Below, piece after piece: positions 38,087-50,556 of a DNA stretch of 64,000 nt. The DNA is taken from assembly GCA_947561715.1 (NCBI GenBank), contig OX387202.1:3224001-3288000 (forward strand), in the 5' to 3' direction. Position 1 is the stretch's first letter. The number at the start of each line of letters is the position of its first letter. The translations under genes and the position numbers were made by a program. The notes below the pieces were generated by a model that worked only from the letters and a program-made list of their open reading frames with translations, was not told the DNA's origin and ran no database searches. Source of the stretch: Ascidia mentula. Lineage: Eukaryota > Chordata > Ascidiacea > Phlebobranchia > Ascidiidae.

Positions 38087-38655
38087 TGTCTGTAAACTTA
38101 ACAAGTTGGAAAGCAACGACAAGACGGCTTTGTGCCACCATTTTGCAAACGAGCACCCGCCGGCAGAAACGCGTCTAAGCATTTCAAGTTGTTTTTGGAG
38201 ATATTTGTGGAACAGCCCATGGCCAAAGGACTGGATGTGTGCGAAGCCAAACCGCACCCAAGTTTCAATAAACATTCAAAAAATGATTCCCCCCGAATTC
38301 GTAAGCGGTTGCAGGCAGTTTTATTTGGTGTTGTGTTTATGGATGGAGAACATCTTTTATCATTGTTTTAATGTTTTTCAATGACGTCGTGCGTTCGTGC
38401 TGCGGGTCGTCATTGTTTTGATTTGCACTCCCTTATCTTTCTGCTTCCGGTATAAGAGGGCCTTGCACTGCAGTGGTGTTTTCAGTTGTGTAGATGCAGT
38501 GGTAGGGGACATTGAGTTCACCATTTCAGTTTTATTTGTTTGCTTATTATTGGTACATGTAGCTTCGAGTGTTTTAATGCAGTTTATTTGCAGAAACTAA
38601 TGATGACGTATGCTGTAGGATAAATCGATTTAAAAAAAAAAAAAAAATTTAAAAT
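38087..38655 (+). mobile_element. Penelope-like fragment, C-terminal end and tail, unit 2
   Basis: Counterpart of 9898-10425, with [19 protein letters not shown] and the FVEQP...LDVCE end. A stretch of tail near 38508-38550 that is missing from unit 1 is retained here. Broken. Confidence 0.55.
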
Positions 38656-38679
38656 ATCAGGACGGTAATCAGAAACACT

Positions 38680-39198
38680 GTTCCGCTAGTGGGCGTTTCG
38701 TCCTTACGGGTTACTGTCGGTCTATTTTGAGCGTGCCATAACAACAGTGATTGCTAGGGATACCGGTACATTGGTGAACAATGACACCACATCAAAGGAT
38801 ACCATGCTTTCATGTTGCTCCACTCGTAAGCTCCCAACCTCGGCTGCAAACTCGCGTGAGTTTTTCACATGGTGCGGAATATTGCCCAAGAAAGGAGCGA
38901 TTATTTTAGCATTCTTGAGTCGTTTCATATTCACAAAAACAGTGGATGCGTCAACGACAAAGAACAATGTGTTTACTTTCCGGCAGTTTATAACAATTTG
39001 TTGTAACCGTTTCGCCTCCCGCAGTGTTTCGTGTTTTGCCTCTGCTACGTGATCTAACAAGCGGTGTTAACGTGTCCTTTTTTGTGCCCCTGAATGTTTT
39101 AGTGCAGTTTACTTTGAAATTGCGGCATCAATACCTGATGAAGTCTCGCTGAATGGCAGACGAAACGTCGTAAAATACAGTACGTATATTTTATGCCA
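38680..39198 (-). mobile_element. Penelope-like reverse transcriptase fragment, inverted copy, unit 2
   Basis: The minus strand has an open run from LDHVAEAKHETLREAKRL through SMVSFDVVSLFTNVPVSLAI, the best-kept RT fragment in the window. It is only a fragment. Hammerhead-like motif at 39124-39197 on the plus strand. Confidence 0.7.
39124..39197 (+). ncRNA. Hammerhead-like ribozyme motif, unit 2
   Basis: Identical core and stems to 10892-10965. Confidence 0.42.
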
Positions 39199-39469
39199 GA
39201 AGAGGGGTATATTTTAAATTGCAGTATGCCTGGCAGCAACAGGAGTTCCAGGTTTGTTTTAGGTTGAATGCATGGCCAAAGAAAAATCAGAAAATCTTCA
39301 TAAACTAAATGCAATTAACAGAAGAATCTTTTTGAGAAAAAAATACATCGCAAATCCATTTTCGGAAATTTATATGAGATAAAACTATTAATATTGCAAT
39401 TTTTAATTTGTTTTATACCTTTAAATTTCTTGTTTACTTCTAGCGTATGTTCTTTAATTTTGTGTAGCA

Positions 39470-42400
39470 ATGATGTTAAAGTATTATTTGCAAGCTTTCC
39501 TGCTTTGTTATCTGCAATGCAAGAATCAATGCAATTCGTTGACAGGTAAGCTGCGTTTTAAATTTACTCATAAAATTTTTATCTACTGCTTGTAAGTCTA
39601 CTAAATATTTCGTTTCCACAGCAACGTGTGACACAAAGTTATCAGATTTAAATCACTCAATTTCAAAAGTAATCTGCCCACCCAACTGCTGGAGACAATA
39701 TTCGGATTTGTGTGGAAGTGATGATTACGCCTCTGGTCCCCTTTGTCTGGCTGCAATGCATGCAGGACTGATGGATAGTAAGTTATAGTGACAGTACCCT
39801 GGCATGTTTACCGGATTTTCTTTTATATGAACTCAAACCAAATATTTTTGTAAAGATGATGGAGGCTACTTTGAAGTATACAAAAGTGATCCAATACATG
39901 AATATAAAGGATTGGACAGGAACGGAGTGAAAAGCAAATCTTGTTCGTTTGCAAGATGGTCGTACACATTTGAAAGTAAGCTATGCTCCGGGTAGCGTTT
40001 TGGTTAGAATAAATAATTACTATTTATGTAAATATAGTGAAATGCAGCACGAGAGGAAACAGTGAGTTTTCTGTAACTGATGTATTTTGTCCACCTGGTT
40101 GTTCGTCCAACTACGTCTGTGGAACAAATTCGTACAACAAGAATTCCTCGGTTTGTGCCTCTGCCATTCACGCTGGTATCTTGTCGCGTAAGTTGGTGTA
40201 ATTAACACTTTGTGGTTTGTTTGAATCAACCATGAATATTTTCAGGAAGTGGAGGATACGTGACGTTTTATTTGAGAAACGGAAGACGCTCATTTATTGG
40301 TTCGACCAAGGGTGGTGTAACCAGCAAATCGTGTGGTTCATCAAGTCAATACTTTTCGTTCACTCGTAAGTTAACAAAAAGCCTTCTAACAGATAAACAG
40401 GGATTGAAAGTGAAAAGAAGTGATCAATGAAATAACGCTTGTTTTCCAATCAATATTTCAGATGAAGAATGCCACATGCTGTACATGACAACCAGCTAAA
40501 CGAAATTGCCTCGCGTGCCTGACTGTCAATATCATTGAAATACGGACTAAATAAAACACACTTTTAAACATTCTTTCACCTGTGTGTGTGTAGGGCCGTG
40601 AAGTCAACTCTTCCCTGGGAGTAAGAATGCAAATTCAGATCATGAAACTTGATTCCTTTTTAGATCCAGATTTCTGTGCACAAAATCCTGGTATTTGCCA
40701 GAACAATGGAACTTGCATGGATACAAAAACCTCCTACAATTGTTCATGTGCCCACGGGTACAGTGGATCACATTGCGAAAAAGGTAAGATTTTGTAGTTT
40801 TGTGTTTGTTTTCTCTTCTAATGAAAGGAATGCAATTTATTAACAATGTTCATGGTGTTCGAAACATAGGCTCGTTTCCAACCTCCTGCAAGGACGCGTT
40901 ACTAAACGGCCTTAACGTAAGCGGAGTCTACAATTTAACTTCTCCTCTGACTTTCCAGGGATATTGCGACATGGATGGTGGTGGAGCTTGGCTGGTGAGT
41001 TTGCCTCTCGAGGCTAGAACTGTATCCTATGTTTAATGGTTGGGAAGCGTTCGGTGATTGTTTACAGAAAAGTTATTGTCTGAACATCTTATCTTGGTTA
41101 TGATAATTACCAGGTGTTCCAGCGTCGTTATGATGGATCTGTGAGTTTCGATAGAGATTGGGTGGATTACAAGAACGGGTTTGGGAATCTATCAACAGAA
41201 TTTTGGATGGGTTTGTATTCCAATAAAGCAATCCTTAACTAAACGTCTTACAAGTTTAATTAAAAACTTACAACTGATGTTAAATTTTGAATAATAGTTG
41301 GTTTTAAATTTTATGCATCTACTGAACATTTACTGAGTGTTACAACTTGCGCACACCCAGTTAAATATACAGGCTTACCAAGCAAAGCGTTTCAAGCACG
41401 CTTCGCAACAATCCTAGTGTCGATATAACAGTATAAGTTAATCCAATTTAAATCCCAGTGTTTTCAGCAATATTATTACAACCAACAAATTTTATCAGGT
41501 TTGGAGAAACTGCATCAAATCACCAGTGCGTCCACTAGATGTCGCCTTCGTGTTGATCTTCAGGATTTTTCCGGAGGTCAAGGATTTGCCGAGTATAGGT
41601 ATGACTAAGACGAATTTAACGTTTTCAATTTAATGCCTTTGTTCCAACGATAATTTACCCGATGCTGCCAAGTCGTCATAACTAACAAAATCTTAAAAGA
41701 CATAAGGGAAATACCCCCCTTATTACGTCAGATTCACAAAATTCGGGATTTAAGTTTAAAGCAACACAGAATATTCTTGCTGTGTTTCAATGCATTTACT
41801 CGGTTCGGAATAATTATGAAAACAAAAAGTTTAGATACCGCACACACATAGGGATGTTAATCAACTCGTAACGACCCCACATCACCGCTCTTGAGGTTTG
41901 CGCGATCGCTTGGTCGCGGATTGCCGGGACCGAACTCAGTGGGGCTCGGATTGGGTCGAATGTCACCTTTTTGCGCTTAGAGAATGTGGCTGCAGAAAAT
42001 TTTCTTTCCCTTGATTCCAAATCTTCTGAAGCGTATAGACATCTGGAAGTCAGTTCAAGCGAAATTAACCACGGCCAAACCGTTTGACAATTGATGGCAG
42101 CAATTCAGTGAATATTAGTGCTGTGTCCCACATCGATATATGGGATCAAATGTGTTGTATTCTTCAGTCACAAACAGTTCAAGTGTATTGATACATAACA
42201 GTGCGCAGGTTTTATAGGCAAAGCCAACACGCAAACAACGCCAGGAACGCAATTATTAGCCACTGAGGTGCGCAGTACATCCACAGGCGTGGGTCGCATT
42301 GCCAGACACGCTGATTGCACGGCGAGTCTTAAGCGCCGTTTTGTAAGGTCAACTTTGGGACACATAATGATACAATTACACAACACCTCCCCGCCAATAT

Positions 42401-45400
42401 TGGGTTATGAAACAACGCAAAATGACACTAATAACCATAAAATTTGGGAGGCTTCGGACGCCGTTTCGAGCGCCGGGGTAAACTCTCCCCGTGTGATAAC
42501 TCCTGCGCCGCAGGTGAATGAGTATTGTCAGGACTAACGATAGTCTCAGGGGTGACCGTGTCGCGCGTATCGGCACGACCGGACTCTTCATCATCGGATG
42601 CATCGCGTGATGTTGGGTGATCTGCTGGTTCATCTCCTGGCTCGTCATCTTGTGATGATGCATATCTGGGTCGAAGTTGGTCAATATGTCGTCTCCATAT
42701 CGGACCTCGGGGAATAACTTTAACCCGAACACTTCGACTTCCGCAACGTTTGATGACCAGTGCGGGAACCCATCGTGGGTCTTTGTCATGCCGTGGTCCG
42801 TAATACAGTGCATAGCAAGGATCACCGACGTTGTATGTCCTGTTAACGCGTGTAGTGGAAACACCGTGTTTAACTCCTTGCAACTGCTTTTTCTGGACAT
42901 CATGTACTGGAGAAGACATCATGGTGTCAATCTTTGTTCGTATTTGCCTTCCGTTTAAAAGTTCACTTGGGGAGTATCCGCTACTGTTTGGTATACGGCG
43001 GTATTGCATGAGAAAAGTTCTCAATGCGTTCATGGGCGGCTCAGAAGACTTTCGTAATGCCTTCTTGAAAGTTTGCACCAAGCGCTCCGCTGCCCCATTG
43101 GTCGCAGGATGATAAGGTGCGCCTGTAAGGTGAACAATCCCCCTTTCTTTGCAGTAGTTTCGGAACTCCTCCGATGTAAACGATGGTGCATTGTCGGACA
43201 CTATTGAGTGTGGATATCCGAAATGCGCGAAATCTTGGTCGAGAAGATCCATTGTTGCTTTAGCGGTGATTGCTTGAGTACGGTGAATACATGGATACTT
43301 CGTATAAGCATCAATTACAACCAACCAGTTGCAACCCATAAAATTTATGGCATGGTCGACATGAATTCGACTCCATGGCTTCTCGGGTAGTATCCATGGA
43401 TGTACGGGAGCCTTCGGCATTACGTTTCTGTGCTCATCACATGTGCCACACTTTCGACACATGTCCACAATGTCTCGATCTATGTTTGGCCAGTACACCC
43501 CTGTCCTGGCCAGTTGCTTCATGCGCTGCATGCCGAAATGGCCCAAATGCAGTAGCTGCAAAACTTTGTCACGTAGTTTTGCTGGAATGACGATTCTGGA
43601 GCCATACATAAGAACTCCATATGACGTAGTGAGAAAATTACTCACTTTCCGGAATTCTTCCGTCGGTTCATCGGAAGATTGTCTTGGCCAACCTTCGTGC
43701 GTGTATTGAATCACCTTGCTCAATATTGGGTCTTTTGAAGATTCTTTTCGTAGTGCTGAGGAGTCCATTTGCACTTGCATTCCGACTGTTTCGATGGCAC
43801 AAACGATGTCTACGTCATCAGCACTTTCCTCTCCGTCGAAAGTTGTATCATCGCCTTGTGGAAGTCGGCTTAAAACATCAGCATTATTGTGTTCGTTGGT
43901 TTTTCTATACTCGATGGTGTACTGAAATTGGTTCAAGAAAAGTGCCCATCGAGCCAACCTGTTGGCTGCCAAAGCTGGTGTAGGCTTTTGCGGACCAAAT
44001 AAAGACATCAGTGGTTTATGATCCGTTATCAGGATGAATCTTCTTCCAAACAAATATTGAAAGAACTTCTTTAGAGCGTAAACGATTGACAAAGCCTCCT
44101 TTTGAATTTGACTGTAATTCCTCTGGCTTTGTGTCAAAGTTTTAGAAACATTGGCAATTGGTCGCTCACTGCCGTCGGGAAAACGGTGAAACAACGTAGC
44201 ACCAATTCCAACACTTGATGCGTCACAGGCAATACCAACCGGAATGGATGGATTGAAATGAACCAACACTTGGTCTCTGGATAGTAAGTCCTTCAGCTGA
44301 TTGAAAGAACGTTCTTCTTTTTGACTCCATTTCCAAGGAATGCCTTTCTTTGTGAGACGGTAGAGTGGTTCTGCTACAGTTGAAAATTCTGCAGGCAAAA
44401 ATTTTGCATAAAATTGTACAGATCCAAGGAAAGACCGCAGCGTCGGTACATCGTGCGGAGCAGGCATACGTTGTACAGCGTCGACTTTGGAACCCTTCGT
44501 GATGCCCTTGTTGGATAGAACATGGCCAAGGTACTCAACCTGCTGTTGAGCAAATTTGCATTTTTGCTTCCTGCAACGTAAGCCTTTGTCTTGGAGCCGT
44601 TGCAACAAACGTTTGAGATTGTGAAGGTGGTCCTTGGCAGACGAACCACTGACCAATATATCATCTAGATATACTGCTACACCCGGTAGGTCTTTAGTGA
44701 TATCATCCATAATTTCTTGAAAATAAGCTGGCGCAGAACTGATACCAAAAGGCAATACGTTCTGTAATAAAACTCCGCGATGTGTGCTCAGAGCAAGCTT
44801 CTTCCGACTTTCTGGTCCCAACTTGATTTGATTGTACGCATCCGCCAAATCGATCTTCGTGAAGCCATAACCACCACCTAACTTCCGCATTAAATCTTCT
44901 GGTAATGGCAATGGGTGACGATGAACTTCCAATTGTGAATTGACAGTCACGGAATAATCACCACAAATTCGTAAAGCAGGCTTTTGCGAAGAAGTGATTG
45001 ATTTGCGGACCGGAACTATTGGCGTACCCCAGTCGTTGAACTTCACTGGAGTCCAAATTCCTTTGCTTATCCCGGAATCTAAAACCTGGGACAAATCACT
45101 CTGCATAGCGAACGGAACTGAACGCGGTGTGCAGAAAACTGGTTTTGCGTCGTCCTTAAATTGTACCTCCAGTTCATAATCTTGAAGACAGCCTAAATTG
45201 GGCTTAAACAGTTCTGCGAATTCACTGCACAACTTGACACACTCTTCATGTAGTGATATGTCTTGCGGTTCTTGAGCGGTTACGGCTTGTAATACCTCTG
45301 CAGCTTGTAAGCTTGACTTGCCGTACAGAACTTCGTCCAACGAAATACCCATTTTCTGTATTCCGTTCCGCCCCACCAAATTCAAACGTGGAATGTCGCA

Positions 45401-48249
45401 GACGTTGAAATGAAGGTAAGCTACTTTTCCGGAATCTGCATAACTGGTAGCAGACGTAAATGTGCCCATTACCGGCAAGTTGTGCCTGCTTGCAGACTGA
45501 TACTGCGACGTTGCTTTGTGCAGCTGTGGAGAACCAATCTTCTTCCATGTTTCTTTTGACAGAAAATTTCCGCCGGTAGCTGTATCAAGTTCTATGTTCA
45601 GCGAACGATCGTTGATGCAAATTGGAACTTCCAACTTGGGCGTGGCTGCTTCAATACTGGAAACGCAATTCAGTTTCTCAATTCTTTTAACGCCATGGGA
45701 CGAGCGCTGTCGAATCTTTTTGCGGCAAACGGATTCCAAGTGTCCAGTTAAGTGACAAAGTTGACAGGCTGCATTCTTGAAACGACATTCGGAAGCCTGA
45801 TGCGAAGTCTTGCCACATCGATAACATTTCCTCCCTTCAGGTAATTGCACCGTCCTCGAATCCACTTTACGTTTCTCCCACGGCTTAGCTGTAGCACGTA
45901 CCTTGAACACCGAAGTCGATGGCTGCATCCCGTAAACAGTTTCTTTAGCCACTTTGGCAGCATCTTCGGTTTCAACCGCAATGTCAATCGCACGAGCAAA
46001 ACTCAATTCGTCATCCTTTGTCCTAAACAGAGCTTTTAAAACCGCCTCGTTTCCAATTGAACAGATAAAACGAGTGCGTAAAGCTTCATCCAATGGATCT
46101 GTGATGGATGCAAAGTCGCAAGTTGCTGCGCTTTGTCGAATGCGAACAGCGAGCTCTTGAATTTTTTCTCTCGGCTTGCGCTTCATGTCGGTCCAAAACT
46201 TGAACCTTTCGCGGACTATGAAACGTTTGGGGTCAAACTGAAACTTCATATGTTGGACGATTTCTTCTAACGTGAGCTCATTGATGTCTCTTGGTGGCGA
46301 TTCCTGTGCAGCCAAATTGAAAAGCATCTTGTACACCGTTGAAGATTGACTCGTCAAAAATACCTTGGCCAGTCGATCGTCAGGTACCAAATGAGCTTTG
46401 GCAAACGTGCAAAACCGGGACCAGTAGTCAACCCACAGCTCTGAAGTCGAATCAAAAGGCAAAAAATTTGGCGTATTTAGATGAGTTACCGTTGATGCCG
46501 TTCCTTCCGTCGATCCTTCACTCGAGCGAGGCTTCCCCAGAATTGCTATCATCGCCTCCATTTGTTCTTGGTGTCGACGTTCTTGTTCTCCGTGTTGTTC
46601 TTGGTGTCAACGTTCAAAATGGTTATTATATTCTCCATCTAACACCCATGCATAATCCAGTGTTTGAAATTTCGATTTTCTGCCCAACATGCTCGGCTCC
46701 CAATGTTTTGAATGAGGCAACAAAAATCCCGTAATCGCGACGTGTAAGACGCTGACACAACTTGATTGTCAGTGTATAAGTTGTATAGTGTAAACACTCT
46801 GTGTTCTCTTTGCCCACCCGTGGGTTAGCTGCTGGTCGTTGCGTGGTTGATTGGATATTGTTGGGTCTCTATGCAGAAAATGGGTGCATTGGCCTGCAGA
46901 GTTAATTCCTTAGGCCAGTGGTTCTTACCCGTGGGAAATTTTAGGGTTGTAGGTGGATAATCAGTCGGTAACGAAATACACAAAAGTAGTCGGAAAAGAA
47001 ATATAATGATCTGTATTCACTGTGTGTTGCACACTTATTGGTAATTGGTAATGCCATGCGGCAGAAAAAGTTAAAAAAGTATAACAGATATAGCGAAAAT
47101 ACAATAATTAAATTCTTAGTTAAACAATGTAAATACCAGTGGGAAATAAGGATTCCGTTTACACTGGAAGTAGGAAATGAGATAAAAAAGGTTAAGAACC
47201 ACTTAAAAAAGGTTAAGGAAAATCTGTTGCCCAGACGAGTTTATGCGGTCGTTGTTGCCCAACTCCTTGTGGTAAAATGTTAAGTCCCAAGTACTGACCT
47301 TTGCTAAAACGTTGCATCTTGACTGGAAAGTTAGATTTATCCGCTTTGTTCTTCAGCTACAATAAAGCCTCCTTGTAATCCTCCAGTCGTTTGTGAACTT
47401 AAAGTTGAAAAATATCTGGGTTTCCTTCTCAAAACTTCTAATCCCACTCTGTGTTTATTGCTTAGTTGACAAATAATTGTCCCACACAACACAACACAAT
47501 GTATGACTCATGTCGTTTATTACGTCATAAAGGGTTTTATGTTTAACAATCATTTCCATGAGCAACAAACCAATGTAAGCGGATTGATTTAAAACAACAA
47601 ATTATCCGTTGTTATTTAAATTACTTTGCATTAAATTAAACATTATGACATTGTTGTTTTCAGTACTTTCAGCATTGGCGATGAAGGAAGTTCTTACACA
47701 ATTACTATATCCGGATATTCGGGGAACATATCAGATTCCATGGCTGGGTTCCACAGTCTAAACGGGATGAGATTTTCAACACGCAACAGTGACAATGATG
47801 CGTGAGCAATAATGATACAAGTGTCTGATTATATTTCTGTTTTACTAACGAAGTAAATCGAGTTGAGTCAAAAAACAAAAAATGCATTTCCTCAAATTAG
47901 TTGATTTTCGTTGACAAAGTTAATCGTCTGCCCTAAATCAACAATTGTAAAAATCAATTGCTCTGAAACAGGGGGTTGCGTTAAAGTTTTAGTTAAACAC
48001 AAGTTTTAACTGAGTTTAAATAAGTTGTAACACAGAGTTGTTGACAACCGACTTAATTATAATTGCAGGCATCCAAGTGTTAATTGTGCTGTGACTCGTG
48101 GAGCTTGGTGGCAACGTAGTTGTTCATATGCCCAACTCAATGGTCCGTGGTCGAGAACTTCTACTAGTGAGAACACTATGAGTTGGTGGAAATGGAAGAA
48201 TTCATGGAGCGGAATAATGAGTTCTAAGATGAAAGTGAAATGCGAGTAA
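39470..48249 (+). CDS. Secreted LCCL-LCCL-EGF-fibrinogen domain protein, copy 2
   Basis: Exons: 39470-39545, 39622-39777, 39856-39975, 40038-40187, 40246-40365, 40664-40783, 40870-40994, 41114-41210, 41499-41598, 47664-47801, 48069-48249. Same 460-residue frame, phases and domain order as the gene at 11238: signal peptide, two LCCL domains, EGF, FReD. Through exons 1-9 only a couple of base differences from copy 1 were noticed, all in introns. Intron 9 holds a less damaged copy of the same gypsy element. The last three exons are the only FReD tail available to the membrane head at 28999-34040, so they may serve two heads. Both copies look functional. Confidence 0.88.
40462..40555 (+). CDS. 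Alternative terminal exon and poly(A) signal of the LCCL gene, copy 2
   Basis: Counterpart of 12230-12323. It has [12 protein letters not shown] and a stop at 40497-40499, then AATAAA at about 40550-40555. Same entry phase as the EGF exon at 40664. Confidence 0.65.
42153..42385 (-). repeat. LTR of the intron 9 gypsy element, unit 2
   Basis: 233 bp with TGTTGT/ACAACA ends, beside a purine-rich tract at 42386-42395. Same as 13921-14153. Confidence 0.8.
42153..46616 (-). mobile_element. Ty3/gypsy LTR retrotransposon fossil in intron 9, unit 2
   Basis: One open frame of 1377 codons (42428-46561, minus strand). In order it shows a gag-like region, two CCHC knuckles ([28 protein letters not shown]), a protease-like segment, reverse transcriptase with YLDD, RNase H, an HHCC zinc-binding region, the integrase core and a basic C-terminus. 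The coding part looks whole. An LTR is recognisable at one end only (42153-42385). AAATG flanks the element at 42148-42152 and 46617-46621. Gag and pol in a single frame is known for compact gypsy elements. It is the same insertion as at 13921-18000 and therefore older than the separation of the two units. Confidence 0.9.
46622..47663. other. Rest of intron 9, unit 2
   Basis: Intron sequence equivalent to 18006-19047, about 99 percent similar by eye. No gene. Confidence 0.5.
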
Positions 48250-49150
48250 ATGTTGGGAGGTTTAAAGTGACGAAAATTAACATTGCGTCGTTAGTTACCA
48301 TGGCAACGTTGTGTTGATTTACAATTATTGACAGACATTGTAAATACTTCCACACGTTTTGATAAAGGCTTGAAATCGTAAATAACACGAAAGCGAACTT
48401 CACCTTTCTGCATGTTTGTTATTATCATGGTATTTGTAGGGCGTTACTTAAAACGTCTACACAAATAATAACACTGACGTATATCTGACTCCTGATAAAA
48501 AGGCTGCTATCAAACCCACAGTCAATCGATCAGTTTAATACATAATAAACAAGCGCACGAGGATTAACAATAAAAAGTTACAAACCACGCGTACAAAAAG
48601 TCTTTGTCCTATATGTCCTTTGTCCTCTGTCCCTTCGTATCTTTTTTACGCAAAAGACATGTGGACTATATAGAAAATGCATACCAGGTTATTTGAGTTC
48701 GGATTACCACGTGACTCATTTGAAAAGGCGGCTTGTTGCTGGAAGTGTCAACGAACGAATAGCACGTTCGCCGTAAATGAGTTAAACTTGGTTTACAGCG
48801 TGATTATTATTCGACGTTAATAAAAAAACGGTTGATGCCAGAAAAACACAACATAATAATTGCAAATATGACTTCGACAATACTTATTATTACATTTTGT
48901 GTGTTTTGGATGCCACTTCTTGCAAAGAAATTTGTCAACGTGTCAATTAGATATTGACAACATATTCCGTTTTATCATTCCTTGTATATCATGTCATTGT
49001 TGTAATATTGCATGCAACCGTTTCCATGCTTTATGTTGATAATCCATGTAAATGCAAACATTGACCATTCAGATTTGAGAGTTGATGTTTAATTCGAGAA
49101 TGTCAGTAAATTTGATTCAGTTCAGCTTGGCTTTCTCTGATAAACCATAA
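48250..49150. other. 3' flank of the LCCL gene, copy 2
   Basis: Equivalent to 19634-20589 but 55 bases shorter near 48385, with AAGC at both sides of the missing piece (a microhomology deletion). No gene. Confidence 0.5.
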
Positions 49151-49474
49151 ATGCAGTCACACCAATTTACCGCAAATATTTACAGAAATGCGCGGATATC
49201 GCGGCGCCATTTCACCGACTTATGGGAAAGGTTTTATGTGAGGTTAATAAATTGTGTAACAAGGTTTCTTGTCAACACCCAGGTCCTCATTGCAGTCCAA
49301 ATGATGACGTCACGACCGTGGGCCTTCGAGTGGCGTCTGCCACGTGTTTCATTTGTATTGTTGTTTTTGTCTGCTCAGTTACCAGTCTACCTCTGTGCAC
49401 ACATTGCTGCAACTCATTCTTACTTGTCCATGATGATGAACACAGTGGTGTTTGAAACGTTTGCTTCGGCATGA
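49151..49474 (+). other. Overlapping short open frames, unit 2
   Basis: Copy of 20590-20910. A 3-base insertion keeps both overlapping frames open. Function unknown, coding status doubtful. Confidence 0.2.
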
Positions 49475-50556
49475 GTAGCATATTAGTTTTGGCTTTCCTT
49501 TACAAATCATTTTCTTGTCACCTCCCAAGGTTGGACCTTATACACACTTGTGTAATAACCAAATTTAACACCCCAGTTTATGGAGGACACAGACGCGTCT
49601 GATGCGTCTGCTGGTAGCATTCCATGGCAGAATGTAGATGACATAGAGAGAGTGAAATTTTGTAGAATTTTGCTAAAAATTGAATAACAGAAGTAGACCT
49701 TGATTTGACTTTTCGAGTTGGGATCGCCTCTTGTCTACGCAATCGGGCGAAAATTAGTATTTTGCCCCCAGGTCGGACATTATTTTAGTTAAAAAGGCTT
49801 TCAAAAGTGTCGATTGGATTTAAAACCTTTTGCAATTTGCGATTCAATGTTCTCCCCAACCCTTTTCTACGCAATTGCAAAACCACTTTTGCCGGGAAAG
49901 TTGCTTTGGTTACCCCCTGGGGACTGTTTCTGCTATCCTATAGGACATAAGATCCTCCTGAAGGCTCCTTAGATCCTTGATGTGTTTTGTACAATGTAGC
50001 TCCAATTATTTTTTTTTCTTTGAATATTTAGTACTAGTGGGCCTTCATAGGTCATAAGCCACAGGAAATGTTTTTGAAAAGGGTTTCCACCTTCGCGACT
50101 CATCTGTAAGTCTGCCAAGAAAGTCTCGATCTGACACCATGTCGGTTCTATCGTCATCAGTGTTTAGTTCTTTGATCTAACTATAAGTTCTAAGACCACA
50201 GGCATGGACTCTGAGACCAAACTGCGATCTCTGTGATCCATGAGACCACATCTTAGGATCTAGGACAGTGATTTTCAACCGGTGTTCCATGAAATATCGC
50301 TAAGTGATCCGCGAGAAATTTATTAGTTTCACTGATGTTCCGTGGAACCCGGGTCAGAAATCACTTGTTTATCACAAAGGACGTAAATAGCTTTTTGAAA
50401 GTAATCATCCACTATATGGCCAGTTTGAAACTGTTCTATCGCGAGTTGCTTCAATTAATATTGTGTAACAATAAGACTCGTTTTGTAATAATAAGAATGT
50501 AATTGCGCGAGCCTGTTGCTGGCAAAGTGTCGCAAATATATAGGAAAATATCAAGG

